5,973 nt of DNA from an uncultured Oscillibacter sp. (GCA_910588005.1 CAJUQM010000088.1:1-5973); one strand, 5' to 3'; shown: positions 1 through 5,769, counted from the stretch's first letter. The notes: generated by a model not told the origin, from the letters alone. Program-made: numbers and translations.

Positions 1-776
1 TATTCCCCAAAATCAAGACAGACGAGGATCTGGGCCGTTTTCTGGTGGATACCGCGTTTATGACCGGAAGGTTCCCCTTTCCCGAGGAGGCCCGGCCCTA
101 TCTGGACTACGCCAGGATCGGCGCGGAACAGCGGGACTCCCTTGGAGGGGTATACACACCCCACGGCCTTGTCAAGCGCCGGGAAGAATCCCCAATACAG
201 AAAGAAACACCAAGTACCATTACCCTGACGCTCATGACCTCAGAGCGAAGCGATACCCTGCTCCTCCCCGCCTCTGAGGAACAGCTGGAGCAGGCCAAGA
301 GGGACTTGGAGATCGACGACTTCTCCCAGGCGGTGATTGCCGGCGTTGACTATAAGACGCCCTGCTTGGAACAGCTGATCCCCCGAGACTGCATCACCGT
401 GGAGTACGCCAATGAGATGGCGCTCTGCCTCCGGCGGCTCAATACAGACGGAGAGACAATGAAATACTGCGCCGCTTTGGAAGTGGAGGAACCGGCCACC
501 TTCACCGAGGCCCTCGATATGGCCATTGACATCGACGACTATGAGCTGATCTCTAGCAGTGAGCGTGAGTATGGCCGCCAGGCCCTGCGCCGCATGGGTG
601 CAAATGATGAAGTTCTGGAGGCCATAGAGGGCTATACCGATTTTGACCGGCTGGGCAGCGAGATGATGGAGACGGACGGCGTCCGCCAGACGGGATTCGG
701 CCTGGTGCGGCGTCTGGGCGCCCCCTTTCCCCCCGCGCCGGAGCCAGACCAGAAGATGGGAGGAATATCATGCTGA
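1..776 (+). CDS. ArdA-like antirestriction protein, 5' end outside window
   Basis: The frame is open from base 3 with no stop before the TGA at 774-776, giving 257 visible residues. The real start is upstream. The GTG at 45 is not the start, because the residues encoded before it (TDEDLGRFLV) already align with the complete paralog downstream (SHQELGKWLV). The visible part begins at the end of one ArdA unit, with the motif PYLDYARIG and then a Gly-rich GGVYTPHGLV stretch. A second unit follows: a strand plus 'LEQAKRDL' helix, an acidic helix ending in FTEALDMAI, then EYGRQALRR and a C-terminal VRQTGFGLVRRL. ArdA proteins are acidic DNA mimics that inhibit Type I restriction-modification enzymes in the cytoplasm of a new host. 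The match is to family pattern, not a database search. The C-terminal half is roughly 50% identical by eye to the next gene. The last codons carry the next gene's ribosome binding site and the genes overlap by 7 nt. Confidence 0.75.
   Translation, partial: FPKIKTDEDLGRFLVDTAFMTGRFPFPEEARPYLDYARIGAEQRDSLGGVYTPHGLVKRREESPIQKETPSTITLTLMTSERSDTLLLPASEEQLEQAKRDLEIDDFSQAVIAGVDYKTPCLEQLIPRDCITVEYANEMALCLRRLNTDGETMKYCAALEVEEPATFTEALDMAIDIDDYELISSSEREYGRQALRRMGANDEVLEAIEGYTDFDRLGSEMMETDGVRQTGFGLVRRLGAPFPPAPEPDQKMGGISC
674..712 (+). repeat. 39-nt direct repeat, copy 1 (end of first ardA-like gene)
   Basis: Matches 1801-1839 at 38 of 39 positions, differing only by C/T at a third codon position. It encodes DGVRQTGFGLVRR in both genes. 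The left part contains a small dyad (CGGACG, G, CGTCCG at 673-685). Confidence 0.9.
758..764 (+). promoter_or_regulatory. Ribosome binding site of the second ardA-like gene
   Basis: GGGAGGA within the last codons of the first ardA-like gene, 5 nt before ATG 770. It confirms that start and implies coupling across the 7-nt overlap. Confidence 0.75.
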
Positions 777-1891
777 AGCTGAATCTGTCCAGCGGCAGGG
801 CAATCGGACAATTGGAGCTGCCGGCGCCGCTGGACGAATTGAAACAGAGGGTCAATGAGATCCATATGGAGGGCCAGGTGAATACCGCACCTGCGGTGTT
901 GAACGCTGACAGTCCCGTCCCCGCTCTCAATTGGCATCTCCAGGGAATCAGGCTGGACGATGACATACTCCAGAAGCTGAACCAGCTGGCGGAGACGATA
1001 GACGGTATGAACGCGGCAGGACGCTACTATCTGTCCAAATCCCTGGACCAGGAAATCCAGCAGGAGCTGGACGATGTGTTTCGGCTTGCCGCCCATATCA
1101 AGACAAGCAGCCTGGACTGCTGCGAGGTCATTCCGGGCGTGACCTCCCATCAGGAACTGGGCAAATGGCTGGTGGAGCATGACCGTCTGGAGGATCGGGC
1201 GCCGGAGGCCCTGCGGCCCTACCTGGACTATCGCTCCATCGGTATCGATTACTGCAACGAGCACGAGGGGGAGTTCCTGGCTGACGGTTACACTGGAATT
1301 CGGTCGGGTGCTGTGGAGCAGGTCATGGAGGAGCAGGGCGTCCTCCATCTGACGCTTTCCACGGCAAAGGGTACATTTCCCCTCAGCTTCCCCGCCTCGG
1401 ATGAGCGGCTGGAGCAGGCAAAAAGAGCCCTGGACATGGAGGACTTCGCCCAGGCCGAAATCACTGCCCTTAAGTCCTCCACTCCGTATCTGACCGACCT
1501 GATCCCTCTGGACGCCGTCACGGTGGAGGACGCCAATACGCTGGCGCTTTGCCTCAAGGAAATGGAGCAGGAGGACGGTGAGCTGATGAAGTTCTGCGCC
1601 GTGCTGGAGGTGGAACAGCCGGATACCTTCACGGAAGCCGTCAGCATCGCCATGGACCGGGACGACTACGAGCGAGTCCCGGAGGACATGGAGGAGTACG
1701 GGAAACAGGTGCTCCGCCGCACCGGGGCGGACGATGAGGTCATTGACACCATCGACGGCTATATGAATTTTACCCAGCTGGGCGAGGACTCCATGGCGGA
1801 GGACGGCGTCCGTCAGACGGGATTCGGCCTGGTGCGGCGGTTGAGCAAACCCTTTCCGCCTGGGCCGGAGATCGGGCAGGCCATGATGTGA
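770..1891 (+). CDS. ArdA-like antirestriction protein, two-unit form (373 aa)
   Basis: Starts at ATG 770, preceded by GGGAGGA at 758-764 with 5 nt spacing. Predicted cytoplasmic DNA mimic that blocks Type I restriction complexes. The chain contains two similar units. Residues about 14-176 run from a 'LPAPLDELKQ' strand-helix to PYLDYRSIGIDY and a Gly-rich end. Residues about 202-357 run from 'FPASDERLEQAKRAL' through FTEAVSIAM and EYGKQVLRR to VRQTGFGLVRRL. Classical ArdA is about 165-170 aa, so 373 aa fits a duplicated ArdA. The protein is strongly acidic: I count 71 Asp/Glu against 32 Lys/Arg, as expected for a DNA mimic. It is a clear paralog of the gene before it, with a near-identical 39-nt stretch near both 3' ends. 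Its stop overlaps the GTG start of the radical SAM gene by 4 nt (GTGA). The family assignment is fairly sure; activity against a given restriction enzyme is not shown. Confidence 0.78.
   Translation: MLKLNLSSGRAIGQLELPAPLDELKQRVNEIHMEGQVNTAPAVLNADSPVPALNWHLQGIRLDDDILQKLNQLAETIDGMNAAGRYYLSKSLDQEIQQELDDVFRLAAHIKTSSLDCCEVIPGVTSHQELGKWLVEHDRLEDRAPEALRPYLDYRSIGIDYCNEHEGEFLADGYTGIRSGAVEQVMEEQGVLHLTLSTAKGTFPLSFPASDERLEQAKRALDMEDFAQAEITALKSSTPYLTDLIPLDAVTVEDANTLALCLKEMEQEDGELMKFCAVLEVEQPDTFTEAVSIAMDRDDYERVPEDMEEYGKQVLRRTGADDEVIDTIDGYMNFTQLGEDSMAEDGVRQTGFGLVRRLSKPFPPGPEIGQAMM
1801..1839 (+). repeat. 39-nt direct repeat, copy 2 (end of second ardA-like gene)
   Basis: Partner of 674-712, offset by 1127 nt and in the same codon phase of its own gene. 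The identity is higher than in the rest of the paralogous pair, so either this segment is under strong constraint or it has been homogenised by recombination. Confidence 0.9.
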
Positions 1892-2763
1892 ACATCGGTC
1901 TGATCGACGTTGACGGCCACAGCGGATTTCCCAATCTGGCGCTCATGCGTCTGTCGGCATGGCACAAGGGCCGGGGCGATCATGTGGAATGGTGGAACGG
2001 CTTCTGCCGCTATGACCGGGTCTATATGAGCAAGGTTTTCACATTTACCCCGGACGTCGATACCGTGATTGACGCCGGTGAGGTCATCCGGGGCGGCACC
2101 GGCTACAAGGACTATGGCAGCCTGCCGGAGGAAATCGAGAATACCGCGCCGGACTACTCCATTTATCCGGCTGTCAATTATGCTGTCGGGTTCCTGACTC
2201 GGGGGTGCTGCCGGCGATGTCCCTGGTGTATCGTGCCAGTGAAAGAGGGACAGATCAGGCCGGCGGCAGCCTGGGAGGAGGTCAAACGTCCCGACAGCAA
2301 CCGTATTATCTTCATGGACAACAACGTCCTGGCCTCCCCTCATGGCCTCCAGCAGATCAAGGCCATGGAAGGACAGAAGGTATGGGTGGATTTCAATCAG
2401 GGGCTGGATGCCCGGCTCGTCACCCCGGAAACAGCGGCGCTCCTGGCCCGGCTGAGATGGATCAGGTTTGTCCGCCTGTCCTGCGATACCACGGAGATGC
2501 TCCCGGTGATCGAACAGGCCGTGGCATACATGAAGGAGGCAGGAATTGCCAAGTCGCGGTTCTGGGCCTATCTGCTGGTGCAGGATGTTGAGGATGCAAA
2601 GGACCGGGCGGTAGCCCTGAAAAGGATGGGCGTGGAGCCATTCGCACAGCCCTATCGGGACTACGATGGCGGCGAACCGACCCAACTCCAAAAACAATTT
2701 GCGCATTGGGTCAATCAGAAATCAGTGTTCCACTCCTGCACATGGGAGGAGTTCAAGAAATAG
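1888..2763 (+). CDS. Radical SAM protein of mobile-element type (291 aa)
   Basis: Starts at GTG 1888, overlapping the ardA stop; a weak GGGCAGG at 1874-1880 can serve as ribosome binding site. The radical SAM motif CxxxCxxC is seen as C107, C111 and C114 (sequence RGCCRRCPWC), which would bind a [4Fe-4S] cluster and S-adenosylmethionine. Before it are an N-terminal strand segment (IGLIDVDGHSGFPNLALM) and GGTGY at residues 69-73. After it come a FMDNNVLA segment and DFNQGLDARL, as in the barrel of B12-binding-type radical SAM proteins. The N-terminal region resembles the cobalamin-binding-like domain of that clade, but the usual DxHxxG motif is not intact. At 291 aa it is a short member of the family, without an evident extra substrate domain at the C-terminus. 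The substrate is unknown; modification of RNA, DNA or a protein is possible. Close coupling to ardA suggests co-expression early after transfer, which is inference. Confidence 0.85.
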   Translation: MNIGLIDVDGHSGFPNLALMRLSAWHKGRGDHVEWWNGFCRYDRVYMSKVFTFTPDVDTVIDAGEVIRGGTGYKDYGSLPEEIENTAPDYSIYPAVNYAVGFLTRGCCRRCPWCIVPVKEGQIRPAAAWEEVKRPDSNRIIFMDNNVLASPHGLQQIKAMEGQKVWVDFNQGLDARLVTPETAALLARLRWIRFVRLSCDTTEMLPVIEQAVAYMKEAGIAKSRFWAYLLVQDVEDAKDRAVALKRMGVEPFAQPYRDYDGGEPTQLQKQFAHWVNQKSVFHSCTWEEFKK

Positions 2764-2827
2764 TAGACTTTTAAACGAGGTTGTGGTATGTGTTGAAGCT
2801 GCCAATCGAAGAAAGGAAGTGAACCCA
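2764..2827 (+). other. Intergenic gap between radical SAM and LPD28 genes
   Basis: This 64-nt stretch is the only real gap between genes. It is more AT-rich at its left end (ACTTTTAAACG) than the surrounding coding DNA. I see no paired -35/-10 boxes with correct spacing and no hairpin followed by a T run, so I assign neither promoter nor terminator. Its right end carries the ribosome binding site for the next gene. A 9-codon TTG-started frame at 2793-2822 lies in it, but nothing supports translation. Confidence 0.6.
2811..2819 (+). promoter_or_regulatory. Ribosome binding site deciding a TTG start
   Basis: GAAAGGAAG lies here. Its core AAAGGA (2812-2817) is 10 nt before TTG 2828, an acceptable distance. 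The in-frame GTG at 2819 overlaps this site and so is a poor start. TTG 2828 also puts the protein start right at the LPD28 domain. Confidence 0.55.
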
Positions 2828-4171
2828 TTGCGGTGTGACATTTACAAAGATCAATTCCAGAGTGCGGAGCTATTTGGCAAGCCGGTGCTCTATACCAGGA
2901 AACAGATCCAGCGGGAGACTGTCCCGGATGGATGGCACTGCTATGACCTGTCCGGGACTGACCGAAATCCGGACAGGCCCTCTACGTTGGAGGACAAATC
3001 GGTATGGGACCGTATTGGCACGGTTCTTTCCCCCGCCCCGCTGAAACGGGAAACCACCCTGGCCCGTCAGATCAGAAACAGCTTCTCTCTGCATGAGGAG
3101 CTGTTGGATCTGGCGGTTTTTTGTGCGAAGCACCAGCTGGACTACCCCGCTGACCCCCGCAAATTTATTCTGCGTCCCGCTTCCCACCGAGAGGCGGGGC
3201 TGTTTTATTCCCAGATGGAACCGGAACACGATGCGAAGGAAGCCACCATAGGACATCTGCGGATCGACTTCGGCGGTGGTGGATTTCATCATTCCTGGTG
3301 GCCCCACAACGATGACCGGTTTAACACACCGGTATTCAAAGCGGCGCTGCAAGAGTTCGTGGACGAGCTGCGCGTCCGGGGACCACTGCAAAGCAACGCC
3401 GCTATGCGCAGGTGGTGCTGCGGATATCCGGAGGGCGAGATCCAGCGGGACCATACCGGCTTTGTAGCAGAAACGGCGGACTATCGATTCTGCCTGCGCT
3501 GCTCCGCCAGGGGGGATGATTACAGCTACCTCTATTGCTACGATCTGAAACAGCAGCGGCTGACGATGGAAGAAAAGCCGTCCGGCTTGACGGAAGCAGG
3601 CCGGCAGAGGCTCAGGGAGGCCGCTGACCCCGCGTCCCCTCACAGCTATGACTGGTATGTGACGGAGGCCTTCGGCACACCGGAAGAGCAGTTCGCCAGC
3701 GGGCTTTCTCTGGAGGAGGCTATCCAGCGTTATACTGCCAGTGAAAACTCCAGCAAGCGGCTGGGTGTCACCAAGGACGGTATCGCCGCGGTGGATCTGA
3801 CCATCCACTGGGATGGCCGGGAGTGGCTGTCAGAGGACCGGCTGAGGATGGAGGAATTCAGGGATGACCCTGTGATGGCAGATGCCGCCGCCCGGCTCCG
3901 GCAGGTACTGGATGAGAGCCCGGCTGCCGGACGGGTCACTTTCGCCAGCGGGGAGCGGTGGAACTATACCGATCCGGGGAAATACCTCCAGGCCGTCCGT
4001 GAGGAGCTGCCCCTCCAGGCCGCCACCGGCTTCCGCTGTGAGACCCTGACTGATGACCCGGAAGTCCGCAAGGCGGTGGACGATATGCTCTGCGACCTGT
4101 ACGGAGAGGAGAATCCCCGTACCTTGGAAGACTATGGTAACACTGGCATGACGATGGGAGGGATCACCTGA
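2828..4171 (+). CDS. LPD28 domain-containing multidomain protein (447 aa)
   Basis: Chosen start is TTG 2828, judged by the upstream ribosome binding site and by the domain beginning at once. In-frame alternatives are GTG 2819 and a long extension to 2666 that would overlap the radical SAM gene. Residues about 1-75 resemble LPD28, a domain associated with large polyvalent proteins of mobile elements (FGKPVLYTRKQIQRETVP, then HCYDLSGTDRNPDRP). Residues about 143-240 form a second module rich in aromatic and Cys residues (HHSWWPHNDDRFNTPVFKAA, then YRFCLRCSARGDDYSYLYCY). This kind of module often sits beside LPD28 in gut Firmicutes elements, as I recall the family. Residues about 292-362 (LSLEEAIQRY, KRLGV, WDGREWLSEDRL) resemble the YodL-type pattern, less surely. 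No catalytic motif, signal peptide or membrane segment is apparent, so it is probably cytoplasmic. The molecular role is unknown. The tail (GMTMGGIT) encodes the ribosome binding site of the next gene, which starts 1 nt inside the stop codon. Confidence 0.72.
   Translation: MRCDIYKDQFQSAELFGKPVLYTRKQIQRETVPDGWHCYDLSGTDRNPDRPSTLEDKSVWDRIGTVLSPAPLKRETTLARQIRNSFSLHEELLDLAVFCAKHQLDYPADPRKFILRPASHREAGLFYSQMEPEHDAKEATIGHLRIDFGGGGFHHSWWPHNDDRFNTPVFKAALQEFVDELRVRGPLQSNAAMRRWCCGYPEGEIQRDHTGFVAETADYRFCLRCSARGDDYSYLYCYDLKQQRLTMEEKPSGLTEAGRQRLREAADPASPHSYDWYVTEAFGTPEEQFASGLSLEEAIQRYTASENSSKRLGVTKDGIAAVDLTIHWDGREWLSEDRLRMEEFRDDPVMADAAARLRQVLDESPAAGRVTFASGERWNYTDPGKYLQAVREELPLQAATGFRCETLTDDPEVRKAVDDMLCDLYGEENPRTLEDYGNTGMTMGGIT
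4156..4162 (+). promoter_or_regulatory. Strong ribosome binding site inside the preceding gene
   Basis: GGGAGGG within the last codons of the LPD28 gene, 8 nt before ATG 4171. With the TGATG overlap it makes translational coupling likely. Confidence 0.7.
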
Positions 4172-5178
4172 TGAAAGACCTTATCCAATGCACCGTTACT
4201 TGCGATGATTTCCAGCGCTGGCTGGAGTGTGGAAAGATGCCTATGACAATCTTCAAGGGCGAGGATGCCGTTACTATGCTCCTCAAAATTCAAAAGAGTC
4301 CGGTTAACTATCTGTACCAAACCGCTGTGGAGGCGGACAGCAGTATCTCCTGGAAAAACGGTCTGACGTTCTGCGGTGTACACGACATCAGAAGCAAGAC
4401 ACTGTATCTGACGGAGGGCCTGGCAGATGTCCTCACAGACAGGCCGGTCCCGCTTGTGGCCAAGTCCATCCCCTCTGTGGTGGATGAGATCTGTGCCAGA
4501 ATCAATCAGCGTGTAGAGCAGATCATCGCCAATGACCGGGATAACCTCTCTGTCCGGGAGGTCTCCGGCTTGGGTGCGGCGCGGGATCTGGAAGACTATC
4601 TGGAGGACGGGGCGCGCCAGGAAGCCCTTGACCGGTTCTTTGGCGGCAGTGAGCCGGACGGACAGTTCCACAGCGGCTATAGTCTGAATGAATTGCCCGA
4701 GGCCGCTTTTATGGCCTGGCTCCAGGATCCGGAGGGCTTCATTCGGACGGAAGCGGATCAGCATATTAAGGTCAACCAGGAGAAATTTCTCCTGCAATTC
4801 CTGAAAAAAGACGCTCTGCTGTCGGAATATCAGGCGATAGTACAAGATCCCGACAGCCCCCTCCACCGGGTCAAGGCGATATCCGAGGCCATAAAAACCA
4901 GCGGTGCCAGGACGGTGACTGTCACCGTCCAGAAAGCTGGAGAAGAGCTGTCTTTCAGAACAGGGACCACTCCGCTGAGGGGACGTTACAATTCCTACAG
5001 CACCAGCCATATCGCCGCCGCTGACCGCCAGGAGTTCGAGCGGCTGTTTGGGCGGTACGCCAGCTATACGGCGGAGGACATCACCAGGATCACCTACGGA
5101 AAAAGGACGCTCTATGAGGCCCCGCCTGTACAGGCCGAGGATATGGCGGAAGGTATGGCGATGGGGGGTATGGGCTGA
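4171..5178 (+). CDS. Conserved mobile-element protein of unknown function (335 aa)
   Basis: Starts at ATG 4171, which shares one base with the previous stop and has GGGAGGG 8 nt upstream. I do not recognise a named family. Residues 1-125 form an N-terminal part containing short strands (LTFCGVHDI, KTLYLTEGL) and a helix (VVDEICARINQRVEQIIA). A middle acidic helical part follows (about 134-160, AARDLEDYLEDGARQEALDRFF). Residues about 175-320 form a longer module with MAWLQDPEGF, a helix (NQEKFLLQFLKKDALLSEYQ), a Thr/Val strand (TVTVTV at 248-253), then AAADRQEFERLFGR and DITRITYGKRTLYEA. From memory this last module recurs in uncharacterised proteins of Clostridia elements; I cannot name it. 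There is no signal peptide, membrane segment or metal-binding Cys/His cluster. The Thr/Val strand is encoded by a perfect inverted repeat. The C-terminus GMAMGGMG again carries the next ribosome binding site. Confidence 0.8.
   Translation: MKDLIQCTVTCDDFQRWLECGKMPMTIFKGEDAVTMLLKIQKSPVNYLYQTAVEADSSISWKNGLTFCGVHDIRSKTLYLTEGLADVLTDRPVPLVAKSIPSVVDEICARINQRVEQIIANDRDNLSVREVSGLGAARDLEDYLEDGARQEALDRFFGGSEPDGQFHSGYSLNELPEAAFMAWLQDPEGFIRTEADQHIKVNQEKFLLQFLKKDALLSEYQAIVQDPDSPLHRVKAISEAIKTSGARTVTVTVQKAGEELSFRTGTTPLRGRYNSYSTSHIAAADRQEFERLFGRYASYTAEDITRITYGKRTLYEAPPVQAEDMAEGMAMGGMG
4910..4930. repeat. Perfect 10-bp inverted repeat with 1-nt centre, inside a gene
   Basis: The arms are GGACGGTGAC (4910-4919) and GTCACCGTCC (4921-4930), separated by T4920. 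The arms are exact reverse complements. It lies within the Thr/Val-rich strand of the 4171-5178 gene. No T run follows, so it is not a typical terminator. Alternating Thr and Val codons can produce such symmetry by chance. Confidence 0.8.
5163..5168 (+). promoter_or_regulatory. G-rich ribosome binding site inside the preceding gene
   Basis: GGGGGG located 9 nt before ATG 5178, in the same position relative to the TGATG overlap as GGGAGGG at 4156-4162. The A of the canonical site is replaced by G, so it may be weaker. Confidence 0.5.
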
Positions 5179-5729
5179 TGAGCGAATCAACCCCGATTTT
5201 CTATCCCAAAGCCGCATTAGAGCAATGGTTCGGAAAAAAGGCACAGCAGCATTCCTACTCATTGGAGGAATTTGGAGAACTGATCAAGCCGACCTATCAG
5301 GTGTATGAGGAGTACATCCGAAGATGTGTTGCCGGTCTGACTACAGTTGCCGCACAGCGGGCGGCGCTCCATCAGGAGGAAGACGTCCCAAAGCTGCGTG
5401 AGATCATTCTGAAAATAGTTCCGTTCTGGGGCTTGGATGGAGGCGCCTATGTAGATAAAGAAACCGCACGACAGATGAAACAGCAGTATTGCGAATCTTT
5501 TGACCAAGCGGTTTCAGCCGCGCGGCAATCCGGCCAGGCTCCTTCGCTCCCCGACAGTGCCAGGCAAGAGATCTTAATCGCGTTGGAAATTCACCGTCAG
5601 GAGCTGGAAAACGATGGCGAACTGGATGATTGGGTAGAAGAATGCGTGTCACTGAAAGAGCGGCTGCGGTCAGAGTGGCAACAGGCAGTTGCCGCCCCCC
5701 AGCAGACAGCGCCGACAATGGGGGCATGA
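5178..5729 (+). CDS. Hypothetical helical protein (183 aa)
   Basis: Starts at ATG 5178, sharing one base with the preceding stop (TGATG). I do not recognise a family. The sequence looks mostly alpha-helical and charged: residues 24-52 (SLEEFGELIKPTYQVYEEYI), 69-85 (DVPKLREIILKIVPFW) and 126-172 (ending DDWVEECVSLKERLRSEW). A Gly-rich turn (GLDGGAYVDKETA) lies at about 85-97. There is no signal peptide or membrane segment. The first half is less GC-rich than the rest of the window (45% by hand count at 5221-5280), which may mean a separate origin from its neighbours. The tail TMGA is shorter than the MGG-type tails of the neighbouring genes. One extra base in the G run at 5720-5724 would turn it into TMGGMS, ending at the TGA of 5732-5734. 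This is a probable member of the same operon, of unknown role. Confidence 0.75.
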   Translation: MSESTPIFYPKAALEQWFGKKAQQHSYSLEEFGELIKPTYQVYEEYIRRCVAGLTTVAAQRAALHQEEDVPKLREIILKIVPFWGLDGGAYVDKETARQMKQQYCESFDQAVSAARQSGQAPSLPDSARQEILIALEIHRQELENDGELDDWVEECVSLKERLRSEWQQAVAAPQQTAPTMGA

Positions 5730-5733
5730 GCTG

Positions 5734-5769
5734 ATGAGAAACAAACTGATATGGAGGGGATGTAAATGA
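5734..5769 (+). CDS. Possible 11-aa mini-ORF before DUF4314 gene
   Basis: ATG AGA AAC through TGA encodes MRNKLIWRGCK. It starts at a TGATG like the cistrons at 4171 and 5178, and its stop overlaps the DUF4314 start as ATGA (5766-5769). It may be a translated linker passing ribosomes to the next gene, a remnant of a lost gene start, or chance. Its only upstream ribosome binding site candidate is the GGGGG at 5720-5724, 9 nt away. Confidence 0.3.
   Translation: MRNKLIWRGCK
5753..5760 (+). promoter_or_regulatory. Ribosome binding site of the DUF4314 gene
   Basis: GGAGGGGA sits 5 nt before ATG 5766. It is strong enough for independent initiation even if the mini-ORF covering it is not translated. 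Confidence 0.75.

Noticed and set aside
45..47. GTG as start of the first ArdA-like gene
   Set aside because: The frame is open further upstream and the upstream residues align with the paralog, so the gene begins outside the window.
632..1348. Minus-strand frame of 238 codons
   Set aside because: It lies opposite two well-supported ArdA-like genes and crosses their junction. Its translation shows no family pattern. It is a by-product of GC-rich codon use.
2148..2171. Short hairpin (GCCGGA / TCCGGC) in the radical SAM gene
   Set aside because: Six-bp arms with a 12-nt loop are expected by chance in GC-rich DNA, and no T run follows.
2205..2591. Plus-strand frame of 128 codons inside the radical SAM gene
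   Set aside because: Out-of-frame shadow, rich in Gly, Arg and Pro, with no ribosome binding site.
1813..2706. Minus-strand frame of 297 codons
   Set aside because: It is antisense to the radical SAM gene, whose CxxxCxxC motif and conserved blocks are clear. No ribosome binding site or domain supports it.
2793..2822. Nine-codon TTG-started frame (LKLPIEERK) ending in a GTGA overlap with GTG 2819
   Set aside because: Formally similar to the mini-ORF at 5734, but it has no ribosome binding site and a weak start codon, and GTG 2819 overlaps the probable ribosome binding site.
2666..2827. Longer N-terminus for the LPD28 protein, starting at 2666
   Set aside because: It would overlap the radical SAM gene by about 100 nt, and the added residues are basic and unlike the family. 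The LPD28 pattern begins right after TTG 2828.
2870..3808. Minus-strand frame of 312 codons
   Set aside because: Antisense to the LPD28 gene. The translation has no recognisable motifs.
4132..5262. Minus-strand frame of 376 codons
   Set aside because: Antisense across three co-directional genes, longer than the gene opposite it only because stops are rare in that frame. The plus-strand genes have proper coupled starts and ribosome binding sites.
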